Shown here: positions 6,491 to 13,073 of the stretch, in pieces
Position numbering within the stretch: position 1 is the stretch's first letter
Layout of the letters: each line of letters opens with the position of its first letter
NCBI GenBank assembly: GCA_963922455.1
Contig: CAWUIO010000144.1
Span: 1 to 14,572 of the forward strand
Source: CAWUIO01 sp963922455
Lineage (GTDB): Bacteria > Bacteroidota > Bacteroidia > Cytophagales > Microscillaceae
Length of the DNA: 14,572 nt
Direction: 5' to 3'
Translations under genes and position numbers: made by a program
Notes under the pieces: generated by a model
Seen by the model: only the letters and a program-made list of their open reading frames with translations
The model's database searches: none
Told to the model about the DNA's origin: nothing

Positions 6491-7363
6491 ATGACCCATG
6501 AAGCTCGTAAGTACTTTCACCAAGGCTGCCGATATCAGGAATTAGGACAAATCCAAGCAGCCACCGATTCATTCAAAGTCGCCTGTAAGTATGATAAACA
6601 TCTGGCAGAGGCATGGCACCTTAGTGGGGCCAATTTGATCCACTTGGGCCGCAATGCTGAAGCTGGCATGTATTTGTATAAAGCCTTAGACCTCATAGAA
6701 GAGCGACTCGAGGCAGGTAATCATCGGGATCGTAATTTTTACCGCCAGGCCTGCGTCTATGCCTTACTTATGCAAAAGAAGGAAGCCTTAGAGGCTTTGG
6801 CCCAAGCTTTAGAAATTAACCCCCAGTTGGTTGAATCGGCCGAACAAGAGGGACACTTGGGTTTTCTACACGGGGAAGACGAGTTTCAACAGATTTTAAG
6901 CTCTCCCAAAAAACAATTGGCTCAGATTCGTTACCGGGGAAGATCCCTCCGGTTTGAAGACTTGGATATCGGGCAGCTCAATCACCGTCATACCTTTTTA
7001 GACTTATTAGATAAACATGCTTGGCAAACGGAGAGCCACGAGCCTTTGCTAAGCTCCAAAGAAGGGGCCTCTCCTCAAGCATCCGCCGTTTATCAAGAGA
7101 ATCCCAACCTTTTGCTTTCGGTAGATTACTATTTAGACGAGAAACTCATTTACCTCATGCTACAAAACCGGGGAGAGCACGAAGACAATCAAGCCTACCG
7201 CCTCTACCACGAAGGCTCTCCTGAAAATGTGCTCGAAATATTAATAGACCACCAAAATAAATTGGATGAAGGCAATTGGACAGAATTTATTGGCGAGGCC
7301 GTTGATGTCTGCCACTCCTTGTTATTCGAGATGCCGGATGGACGAAAAGTAAGAGTTGCCTAA
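6491..7363 (+). CDS. Tetratricopeptide-repeat protein
   Basis: 290 residues, no signal peptide, so probably cytosolic. Two to three TPR units occupy residues 4-118 (AYQELG-like first helix pair about 5-38, second 39-73, third 82-118 with KKEALEALAQALEINPQL). The C-terminal 170 residues are not recognised; they contain acidic stretches and a segment YYLDEKLIYLMLQNRGE that looks globular. AGAGG at 6479-6483, 7 bases before the ATG, is the best Shine-Dalgarno in the window and fixes the start. TPRs mediate protein-protein contacts; the partner cannot be deduced. The stop codon abuts the stop of the convergent gene at 7364 with no spacer, leaving no room for an intergenic terminator. Confidence 0.75.
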   Translation: MTHEARKYFHQGCRYQELGQIQAATDSFKVACKYDKHLAEAWHLSGANLIHLGRNAEAGMYLYKALDLIEERLEAGNHRDRNFYRQACVYALLMQKKEALEALAQALEINPQLVESAEQEGHLGFLHGEDEFQQILSSPKKQLAQIRYRGRSLRFEDLDIGQLNHRHTFLDLLDKHAWQTESHEPLLSSKEGASPQASAVYQENPNLLLSVDYYLDEKLIYLMLQNRGEHEDNQAYRLYHEGSPENVLEILIDHQNKLDEGNWTEFIGEAVDVCHSLLFEMPDGRKVRVA

Positions 7364-7831
7364 TCAGCTGGAGTGATCACATACAATAAGCCACTTCCCG
7401 TCTATTTTCTTCCATAATAAGGTGTAAAAACCATGGGGTTCGTCCTTTTCCCGTTTTAACTTCCATTTGCCCAAGACCCAAGCCGTATCCTCGGATAGTA
7501 CTTGAACGTCTAGAATATCAAAGCTAAGTATTCCCATAGCCTTGCGGCCCGGATATCTTTTTTTGTAATTATCCAGGGTAGTTTGCCAGCCATAACTGAT
7601 GCCAGCACTCCCAATAAAGCGAAGTTTGTCCGACTTCCAGTAGCCTTCCATAAACGTTTCCAGGTCGCCTTTATTCCACGCAATTTCTTGCTCGGCCATA
7701 AGCGCTTTGATTTTTCCAACCTCCTTTTCCACGTTTTGGGCTTTTGCCTGGGAGGCAAGTCCTAAGCCCATAGCCACAGAACAAATAATACATAAAACCA
7801 TGAAACTGGGACTCAAGCTAATTTTCTTCAT
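7364..7831 (-). CDS. Secreted SnoaL/DUF4440 (NTF2-like) protein
   Basis: 155 residues from the ATG at 7831. The signal peptide is about 1-32 (hydrophobic FMVLCIICSVAMGLGLASQAKAQ). The rest fits one NTF2-like cone fold: helix VGKIKALMAEQEIAWNKGDLETFMEGYW, then DKLRFIGSAG, then strands ending WVLGKWKLKREKDEPHGFYTLLWKKIDGKWLIVCDHSS. The DxxWNKGD start and W(K)xxDGKWxIxxDH end are characteristic of DUF4440/SnoaL-like proteins, which include ketosteroid isomerase-like enzymes and small-ligand binders. The frame stays open upstream to 7990, but that extension is translated repeat copy C and is rejected. Substrate unknown. Confidence 0.8.
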   Translation of the reverse strand: MKKISLSPSFMVLCIICSVAMGLGLASQAKAQNVEKEVGKIKALMAEQEIAWNKGDLETFMEGYWKSDKLRFIGSAGISYGWQTTLDNYKKRYPGRKAMGILSFDILDVQVLSEDTAWVLGKWKLKREKDEPHGFYTLLWKKIDGKWLIVCDHSS

Positions 7832-7881
7832 TGCTCTTGGATTTATTTTTATCAAAAATATTACAAATCGGATTATTCCTT

Positions 7882-8015
7882 GGGGCTTCCCCGCGCTATA
7901 CAGTATGAGGCTAAAAAGAAAAATCTTTGCCAGCGCGGGTCGGGCTGTCACTACTCGCCGGCCAAACCCGCCATCCAGCGGCGGGCTCAAACAGGCCGTT
8001 CCATCCCTAAGCCTT
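7882..8015 (-). repeat. Dispersed structured repeat, copy C
   Basis: Inverted orientation. The module 8015-7933 is identical to copy B by eye. The stem CCCGCGCT (7890-7897) with AGCGCGGG (7932-7939) has eight perfect pairs, with a T-A closing pair where B has C-G and D has G-C. The loop (7898-7931) is unrelated to the loops of B and D and contains AAAGA/TCTTT around AAAA. The terminal mini-hairpin is GGGG-CTT-CCCC (7882-7892). The element fills the gap between the lysozyme-like gene stop (8049) and the DUF4440-like gene start (7831) and would be in any read-through transcript. Confidence 0.85.
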
Positions 8016-8048
8016 GATACTAATTTTAATCAAAGATCTCCCCCCTAG

Positions 8049-8666
8049 CTATTGAGATTCAAACTTCTTCATCAAAGCCAGTCCTTTCTCGATATAATTG
8101 GGGTCATAGGTCAAAATTTTACCACTCTCTGGGATGGCCTGGCCCGTATTGTGAATATGAAATGCATTCTGAAAGTCTTCTCTGCGTAAATACTCCCCAT
8201 AACTTTTCTCGGCCCATTGAATGGATAAGCGGATGGCTTCTTCCCCTTGGAGCTCCTCAAAGTTAATCCCTAAGGGTACACAATGGTAGCCCATGATTTG
8301 TAGGGGCCCCCAGGAAGTAGCCAATTTACGAATTGTTTCATCGGATAATACCTGCATATTTTTAGAAGTCAACCTCCCGTAGCGCTCCCGGCTTCCCGTT
8401 TTCACTGAGATTAGCTGCTCATACACATGCGATTCAAAACGAGTTTTGGCGGGCCGCTCTCCCGAGGATTCCAAAAATACTAAGGCTTGAAAATAGGCTG
8501 GGGGCAGGCCTCGACTCGCACATTCCGAACGGATTTCTGGCGAATAATTTTGATTTACTTTCCATATTCCATACTCTTGGTTGCCCCATCCCCCTCCTGT
8601 TTTGTACCAAATGAGCCAGACTATTAGGAACAAAAAACTTATTCCTAACAGATACTTATACTTCAT
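8049..8666 (-). CDS. Membrane-anchored lysozyme/N-acetylmuramidase-like protein
   Basis: 205 residues. An N-terminal membrane anchor or uncleaved signal covers 4-21 (YLLGISFLFLIVWLIWY). Residues 55-200 look like a lysozyme-fold domain of the N-acetylmuramidase (DUF3380-like) type: ALVFLESSG with a candidate catalytic Glu (E66) at about 60-69, RFESHVYEQL at 76-85, TSWGPLQIMGYH at 117-128 (the SWGxxQIMG motif), AFHIHNTG at 168-175 and YDPNYIEKGLALM at 187-199. It would cut the glycan strand of peptidoglycan on the periplasmic side. The start at 8666 is followed at once by the anchor. Assignment rests on motif recall and not on a search; a phage origin is possible for the family, but no phage genes are near. 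Confidence 0.65.
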   Translation of the reverse strand: MKYKYLLGISFLFLIVWLIWYKTGGGWGNQEYGIWKVNQNYSPEIRSECASRGLPPAYFQALVFLESSGERPAKTRFESHVYEQLISVKTGSRERYGRLTSKNMQVLSDETIRKLATSWGPLQIMGYHCVPLGINFEELQGEEAIRLSIQWAEKSYGEYLRREDFQNAFHIHNTGQAIPESGKILTYDPNYIEKGLALMKKFESQ

Positions 8667-8696
8667 ATTATTGCGTTTCGTGATATTTTGTGTATC

Positions 8697-8724
8697 GAAA
8701 ATACGCTAAAAACGTAATATTTTC
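8697..8724. promoter_or_regulatory. Inverted repeat between divergent genes
   Basis: GAAAATACG (8697-8705) faces CGTAATATTTTC (8713-8724), an imperfect palindrome with a seven-base centre, in the 135-base gap between the leftward lysozyme-like gene and the rightward peptidase gene. It could be an operator for either. No complete TTG-N19-TAnnTTTG promoter is evident in this gap. Confidence 0.2.
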
Positions 8725-8801
8725 TTCTTTGGCCCGTATATAATTGCTAGCTAGGCATATGGGCAAAGCTTTCTTAGATTATAATCCAGATAAAACTTCC
8801 T

Positions 8802-10232
8802 ATGAACAGAAAATCCACGCTACTCCGTATTTTTTTTAGTTTTTCTGCCGTAATCCTATTTCACTCCCTGTGGGCTCAGAATACCTACCAAACCGGGCTG
8901 GTTTGGGATGATGAACTTTACCATGAGGCCCCTCTCAAATCGGCACTTACCCAAAGAGATTATGTGAGCATACCCTCAAAAGCTTCTTTAAAAAAATATT
9001 GCCCCATCCCACAATCTCAAGGAGATTATTCTACGTGTGTGGGATGGTCGGTTGCTTATGCGGCTCGTACGATTTTGGAAGCCCAAAAACGATCCCTTAG
9101 CGATCGGGAGGAAATTACGCGTAATGCTTATTCGGGAGCTTATTTGTACCGGCTTATCCAGAGAGCCGACGACAGTACGTGTAGCCTCGGTACGAGTATC
9201 CACGATGCGCTATCTTTAATGCAAAGTCGCGGGGTACTCAAAAAGGAGCAATATGATGCCCTTTGCCCCTTTGATACTCCCATACCCAGCACTTTTAGCC
9301 AGGAAGCCAGCCAAAACCGTATTATGGATTTCCAAAGGCTTTTTGACTTGGAAGATAGTTACGCACAACGCATCAAGCGTGTGAAGAAATCGCTGGCCGA
9401 GGGTAATCCGGTAATTATTGGTATGAAATGCCCTCCTTCCCTTTACGATGCCGAAGAATACTGGACACCCCGGGCTAATGAAAGGCCTTCGTACCGTTAT
9501 ACCGGACACGCCGTATGTGTAGTATCCTATGATGATGAAAGACTGGATGGAAAGGGGGCCTTTGAAATCATGAACAGTTGGGGCCTATCCTGGGGAAAAG
9601 ACGGGTTTAGTTGGGTTTCTTATGACAACTTTGTGGCCTATGTCAAATATGCCTATGAAATGGTTCCCGACCCCCGGCTCTACCCCGATGAGCAAAGTTT
9701 GGAAGGGAAGATACGGTTTATCCAGGATTCGGGTGAGTCTATGCCCTTGGCCCGGGTACGGCAAGGGGAAGTCCGAAATTGGGCTTATTACCGTATGCAA
9801 GAGAGCTATGCCTCGGGTACTCGCTTCCGAATCTATGTGGAAAATCAACAACCGGCATATGTTTATGCATTTGCCTCCGACCAAAGTGGGGAGATTGTCC
9901 CGATATTTCCTTTTGACCCAAGCATGAGTGCTTCCTTAAATTATGAAGAAAGTCAGGTGGCCCTACCCGATGAGCGTCATTATATCCAACTAGATGATCA
10001 AACAGGCGTAGATTATCTACTCATTTTATACAGTAAATATGCCCTCAAACCCAAACAAGTACAAAATAAACTGAAGCAAGCCCGGGGAGATTTCCCCAGC
10101 AAAGTTGAAAAGGGTCTCGCTTCCTTTTTTGAGCAAAATGCCCGTTTTACCAATAGTTTAGTAGGGTTCCAATCGGATATTTTAACTAGCGGGGTGGTGG
10201 GTATTTTACTGGAAATCCCTCATAAACCCTAG
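8802..10232 (+). CDS. Secreted papain-like (C1A) peptidase with DUF4384-like C-terminus
   Basis: 476 residues. The signal peptide is 1-26 (FFSFSAVILFHSLWAQ). The papain-like catalytic domain is about 55-290: Q73 (oxyanion hole) and nucleophile C79 in QGDYSTCVGWS, H236 in YTGHAVCVVSYDD, and N258 in IMNSWGLSWGKDG. The order Gln-Cys-His-Asn is intact, so it should be active. There is no clear inhibitory propeptide; only about 30 residues separate the signal from the catalytic core. Residues about 335-425 resemble DUF4384 (GTRFRIYVENQQPAYVYAFASDQSGEIVPIFPF, then DYLLILYSK), a domain often fused to secreted Bacteroidota proteases. No type IX sorting domain is visible at the C-terminus. Extracytoplasmic location inferred; substrate unknown. 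Confidence 0.87.
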   Translation: MNRKSTLLRIFFSFSAVILFHSLWAQNTYQTGLVWDDELYHEAPLKSALTQRDYVSIPSKASLKKYCPIPQSQGDYSTCVGWSVAYAARTILEAQKRSLSDREEITRNAYSGAYLYRLIQRADDSTCSLGTSIHDALSLMQSRGVLKKEQYDALCPFDTPIPSTFSQEASQNRIMDFQRLFDLEDSYAQRIKRVKKSLAEGNPVIIGMKCPPSLYDAEEYWTPRANERPSYRYTGHAVCVVSYDDERLDGKGAFEIMNSWGLSWGKDGFSWVSYDNFVAYVKYAYEMVPDPRLYPDEQSLEGKIRFIQDSGESMPLARVRQGEVRNWAYYRMQESYASGTRFRIYVENQQPAYVYAFASDQSGEIVPIFPFDPSMSASLNYEESQVALPDERHYIQLDDQTGVDYLLILYSKYALKPKQVQNKLKQARGDFPSKVEKGLASFFEQNARFTNSLVGFQSDILTSGVVGILLEIPHKP

Positions 10233-10289
10233 TGATTCGTGTATCTTTAGCTTATAATTTACGTACCTAAGAAAGTCTAAAATAGTATC

Positions 10290-10328
10290 AAGGACACTCC
10301 TATTAATTGCTTTGGAGGTCCTTTTTTT
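10290..10328 (+). terminator. Rho-independent terminator of the peptidase gene
   Basis: AAGGAC-A-CTCC (10290-10300) pairs with GGAGGTCCTT, one bulged A, 13-base loop, followed by a T run to 10328. It is 57 bases after the stop. This is the most canonical terminator in the window. Repeat copy D begins about 10 bases further on, so the repeat is separated from the peptidase transcript. Confidence 0.85.
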
Positions 10329-10337
10329 ACGGGTACT

Positions 10338-10468
10338 GGCTTAGGGATAGAGCTATTGTTTGAGCCCGCCGCTGCTCGGGGGGAGGCCGGCGAGTAGCGA
10401 AAGCCCGACCCGCGCGCAAACCAAAGGTGAATAGGATACACAAACTCCGTCGCGCGGGGAAGCCCCTA
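10338..10468 (+). repeat. Dispersed structured repeat, copy D
   Basis: Forward orientation. GGCTTAGGGATAGAG is followed by the blocks GTTTGAGCCCGCCGCTG and GGCCGGCGAGTAG, then CGAAAGCCCGACC. The main stem is CCCGCGCG (10409-10416) with CGCGCGGG (10451-10458), eight perfect pairs. The 34-base loop is unrelated to other copies. The terminal mini-hairpin is GGGG-AAG-CCCC (10456-10466). The segment between the two central blocks is shorter and G-rich (CTCGGGGGG) compared with B and C. It ends 41 bases before the ATG of the outer-membrane protein gene, so it sits in or next to its 5' leader. Confidence 0.85.
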
Positions 10469-10509
10469 ATTTGCCTTATTTACCACTCAATACAGACAAC
10501 ACGAAACGT

Positions 10510-11472
10510 ATGCAAGCTATCAAACTTCCTTTTTTTAAGCCTTGCTTACTGAGCCTTATTTTCACGCTGGGGGTGTTTTTTCCTCAAGTAAGGGCACAGA
10601 AAGCGAGTGGTCTTCTCACGTTTGAATACAATTATTGGGACCAGGCCCCCATGTCGGATTTGTTTCAAACCTCAGTGTATCCGAGCCAGACTTTTGCGGG
10701 TACCTCTTGGGGAGCTCATACTCTCTATTTGCGAGGGTATCTTCCAGTCTTGGATAAAAGCCGCACAAAATTGTATAGTGGATTGCAGGTTGATTGGCTC
10801 GGCATTCAATATGAGGCTTGGCCAGAAAGCCAAGACCCCGCCGCTCGTCCCGAAAATTTGGTGGCTCTTAGTTATGTTCTCGATTGGCAACAGCGTTTAG
10901 GAACTAGGGCTTTTCTGGGCTTGCAAGCAGCCCCCGGTATCTCATTTAATACAGGAAGAGGGCTCGATTCGGATGATTGGATTATACAGGGCTTGGCCTA
11001 TGCCGGGATGCATTTCAAGGCGGATTCTAGTTTGTCGGGAGCTTTGGGCTTAAGTTATACGAATATCTTGGGCAAGCCTCGGCTTTTACCCTACTTGCAA
11101 TTTTACTGGCACTATAAAATCATAGAATTATCCTTGGAGTTACCCTTTGAGGCGCAAGCGAGTATAGCCATTTTTCCCCGATGGAAGATTGGCGTGGAAG
11201 GCTACGTTCGGGGAAATACGTATAATTTAGATTTTGAAGAGGATATGCCCGGATCTCCGTTCCGGGAAGCGCAGTGGAGTACCATATACGGGGGAGGCAT
11301 GATTACTTGGCATTTTTACAAGGCCTGGCAAGTAAAGCTGTCGGGAGGGATTAGTGCCAACCGAACCTTGGAGCTCTTTGATGGCAATGAACGCTTACTG
11401 GCCGATTTTGATACGGAAAAGTTAGAAGGCCTCTATTTGGGCTTGGGGATTACTCATCGTTTTGCTCGATAA
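10510..11472 (+). CDS. Predicted outer-membrane beta-barrel protein, unknown function
   Basis: 320 residues from the ATG at 10510. A TTG 39 bases earlier is in frame but would add 13 hydrophilic residues before the signal peptide and lies right against repeat D. The signal peptide is 1-30 (CLLSLIFTLGVFFPQVRAQ). The remainder is rich in aromatic residues and Gly with alternating-hydrophobicity strands (GAHTLYLRGYLPVL, KLYSGLQVDWLGIQYEAW, LLPYLQFYWHYKIIELSLELPF, GLYLGLGITHRFAR), ending in Phe-Ala-Arg. This pattern is typical of an outer-membrane barrel of about 12-14 strands. I do not recognise a named family. Its 3' end overlaps the convergent gene at 11450 by 23 bases. Role inferred only as envelope protein. 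Confidence 0.7.
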   Translation: MQAIKLPFFKPCLLSLIFTLGVFFPQVRAQKASGLLTFEYNYWDQAPMSDLFQTSVYPSQTFAGTSWGAHTLYLRGYLPVLDKSRTKLYSGLQVDWLGIQYEAWPESQDPAARPENLVALSYVLDWQQRLGTRAFLGLQAAPGISFNTGRGLDSDDWIIQGLAYAGMHFKADSSLSGALGLSYTNILGKPRLLPYLQFYWHYKIIELSLELPFEAQASIAIFPRWKIGVEGYVRGNTYNLDFEEDMPGSPFREAQWSTIYGGGMITWHFYKAWQVKLSGGISANRTLELFDGNERLLADFDTEKLEGLYLGLGITHRFAR

Positions 11473-12337
11473 GTGACTCCGGGATATCGAGTATTTTTAG
11501 TAGCCGATCAGAAACCAAGACCCATTTGCCCGAAACGAGGGTGGCAAATTTCCAAGCCTCTCCGGGTGGGAGGGGCACTTGTTTATCTTCTTGAGTGTAG
11601 AGATCGTATACGACAAAGGTATTTTCTTGGGCAAAACAAATCGTATTGTCCAGGACTCCAATATAAGAAACTCCGGGGTATTCTAAGGTTCTTTTAAGGT
11701 TGCCCAAATTGTCAAAAAGAAGAATCCCGGTGTTTACATCACTCACTAAAAGTAAGTTTTGATACTCTCGCATATAGACAATGGAGTAATCATCAGGGCC
11801 CAGGATTAAATCTAAGGGGGTATTTACTTGCAAGCGATCCAGGTTAGGATCGTATTTTTTGAGGCTAAAATCGGTATTATCAAAGAGCCAAAGGCCTTCA
11901 TCGCTAGACAGCGTGGCGGCACTGGCATAGCCTAGCAAATCTTCATTGAGGCCAAAGGGTTCGTTGGGATTTAAAAACCGATCCAAAGTGACGTATTCTT
12001 GAAAGGCTTCGTAAAATAAAAACACCTTGAGGGTAAGCCAAGCTTCTACATGCGTGGTAATGCGGCTATTGGAGGAGGCATAATTTAGTAATCGGGTTCC
12101 GGTAGTATCATACACATCGAGTGAACCTTGGGGACCTGAAATATAAATATTCCCTTTACGGTCTTGAGAAATGGCTTGCGCCCCTTTCAAGGCTACTTCT
12201 ACTTGGGCTTGTAAAGAGAAGTGCCCCCCCAGGCAGGTCCATAGGAGTAAGAACAGGGCACATTTCTGCCAGAGTACCCTAGCCGAATGGCCTACTCTAC
12301 TGAGATTCAAAGGTTTTAAGCTCCAAGTTTTTGCCAT
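11450..12337 (-). CDS. Secreted beta-propeller-like protein, unknown function
   Basis: 295 residues from the ATG at 12337, the last in-frame ATG before the signal peptide (KCALFLLLWTCLGGHFSLQAQ). That start overlaps the lpxH-like gene by 41 bases; a TTG at 12310 would reduce this to 14 and is an alternative. Longer in-frame extensions lie entirely within the neighbour and are rejected. After the signal the protein has recurring blocks such as AISQDRKGNIYISGPQGSLDVYDTTG, LSSDEGLWLFDNTDFSLKKYD, YQNLLLVSDVNTGILLFDNLGNL and IGVLDNTICFAQENTFVVYDL, about 45-50 residues apart. These resemble NHL or WD-like propeller blades. It is the last gene of the ftsH operon. Its stop lies inside the convergent barrel gene. 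No function can be assigned. Confidence 0.7.
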   Translation of the reverse strand: MAKTWSLKPLNLSRVGHSARVLWQKCALFLLLWTCLGGHFSLQAQVEVALKGAQAISQDRKGNIYISGPQGSLDVYDTTGTRLLNYASSNSRITTHVEAWLTLKVFLFYEAFQEYVTLDRFLNPNEPFGLNEDLLGYASAATLSSDEGLWLFDNTDFSLKKYDPNLDRLQVNTPLDLILGPDDYSIVYMREYQNLLLVSDVNTGILLFDNLGNLKRTLEYPGVSYIGVLDNTICFAQENTFVVYDLYTQEDKQVPLPPGEAWKFATLVSGKWVLVSDRLLKILDIPESLIEQNDE

Positions 12338-13073
12338 CAAAGCAAGCATAGGTAAAAAATTTGATCCAATCACCGGTATTAATATAACGGCTCTGGGCAT
12401 TGAGGCGTACATCCAAAGGAAGGTGACGATGCCCAAAAATATAATAGTCGTAATGCGTTTTCTTTTCTATGGTGTGGCAGTATTGTACCAACCATTCCTC
12501 ATCTCCCAGGTATTCATCTTCTTTCCCATCTTTCATACTACGGCTTCTACGGGATAAGCTACTGGCTAAACCTATCCCAAAATTAGGGTGCAAGCGAGCA
12601 AAAAGCCATTGGGACAAAGGATTGCGAAATACCTTTTTGATCACTTTATAAACGTGGTCTCCGGGGCCCAGCCCATCTCCGTGGCCCACTAAAAAGCTGG
12701 TGCCGTTAATTAGCCAGCTTTGCGGGTTGCGATAGATAGGAATATCCAGTTCCTGGGGAAAGTAATCAAACATCCACATATCATGGTTACCAGAGAAGAA
12801 AATTATGGGAATGCCTGCATCTCGTAATTCGGCCAATTTTCCCAAAAACCGCACATAGCCCTTAGGAATGGCATGGCGATACTCAAACCAAAAGTCAAAT
12901 ATATCGCCTACCAGGAAGATCATACCAGCTTCTTCCTGGATGGAGCCTAACCAACGCACAATTTTTTTTTCCCGTTCCCGGCTTAACTCTGAGTTGGGAG
13001 CTCCCAAATGAAAATCGGAAGCGAAGAAAATAGATTTATCCGTTGTTACTTGTAGCGCTTTCATGCGAGTCAT
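12297..13073 (-). CDS. LpxH-like UDP-2,3-diacylglucosamine diphosphatase / metallophosphoesterase
   Basis: 258-residue calcineurin-like phosphoesterase. All metal-site motifs are present: D20-x-H22 in ASDFHLG, D57 in VGDIFDFWFEY, N96-H97-D98 in SGNHDMW, H131 in VGHGDG and H215-x-H217 in FGHRH. GDIFDFWFEY and the HGDG region match the LpxH-like branch, which hydrolyses UDP-2,3-diacylglucosamine to lipid X in lipid A synthesis on the inner face of the membrane. Length is close to E. coli LpxH (about 240). The C-terminal LNAQSRYINTGDWI is also typical. ATG at 13073 is used; ATG at 13064 is equally possible and a TTG at 13076 less so. All overlap the LUD gene's end, so translation is probably coupled. 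Specificity is inferred from family only. Confidence 0.82.
   Translation of the reverse strand: MTRMKALQVTTDKSIFFASDFHLGAPNSELSREREKKIVRWLGSIQEEAGMIFLVGDIFDFWFEYRHAIPKGYVRFLGKLAELRDAGIPIIFFSGNHDMWMFDYFPQELDIPIYRNPQSWLINGTSFLVGHGDGLGPGDHVYKVIKKVFRNPLSQWLFARLHPNFGIGLASSLSRRSRSMKDGKEDEYLGDEEWLVQYCHTIEKKTHYDYYIFGHRHLPLDVRLNAQSRYINTGDWIKFFTYACFDGKNLELKTFESQ

Noticed and set aside
7832..7990. 53-codon N-terminal extension of the DUF4440-like gene
   Set aside because: It is translated repeat copy C and AT-rich leader; a clean signal peptide begins at the ATG at 7831.
9216..9921. Antisense ORFs of 60-101 codons within the peptidase gene
   Set aside because: They are opposite-strand shadows of a gene with a complete, motif-supported product.
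2219..10468. CRISPR array or integron attC sites for the repeats
   Set aside because: Copies are kilobases apart, in both orientations, with genes between them, no cas or integrase cassette order, and no core GTTRRRY/RYYYAAC boxes.
11473..11697. Rightward 74-codon ORF after the barrel gene
   Set aside because: It is a shadow on the opposite strand of the propeller-like gene and has no start signal or protein-like features.
8049..12311. Identical C-terminal residues FESQ and similar DNA ends at 8049 and 12297
   Set aside because: Only about 14 bases are shared, the proteins are unrelated, and it is most likely chance.
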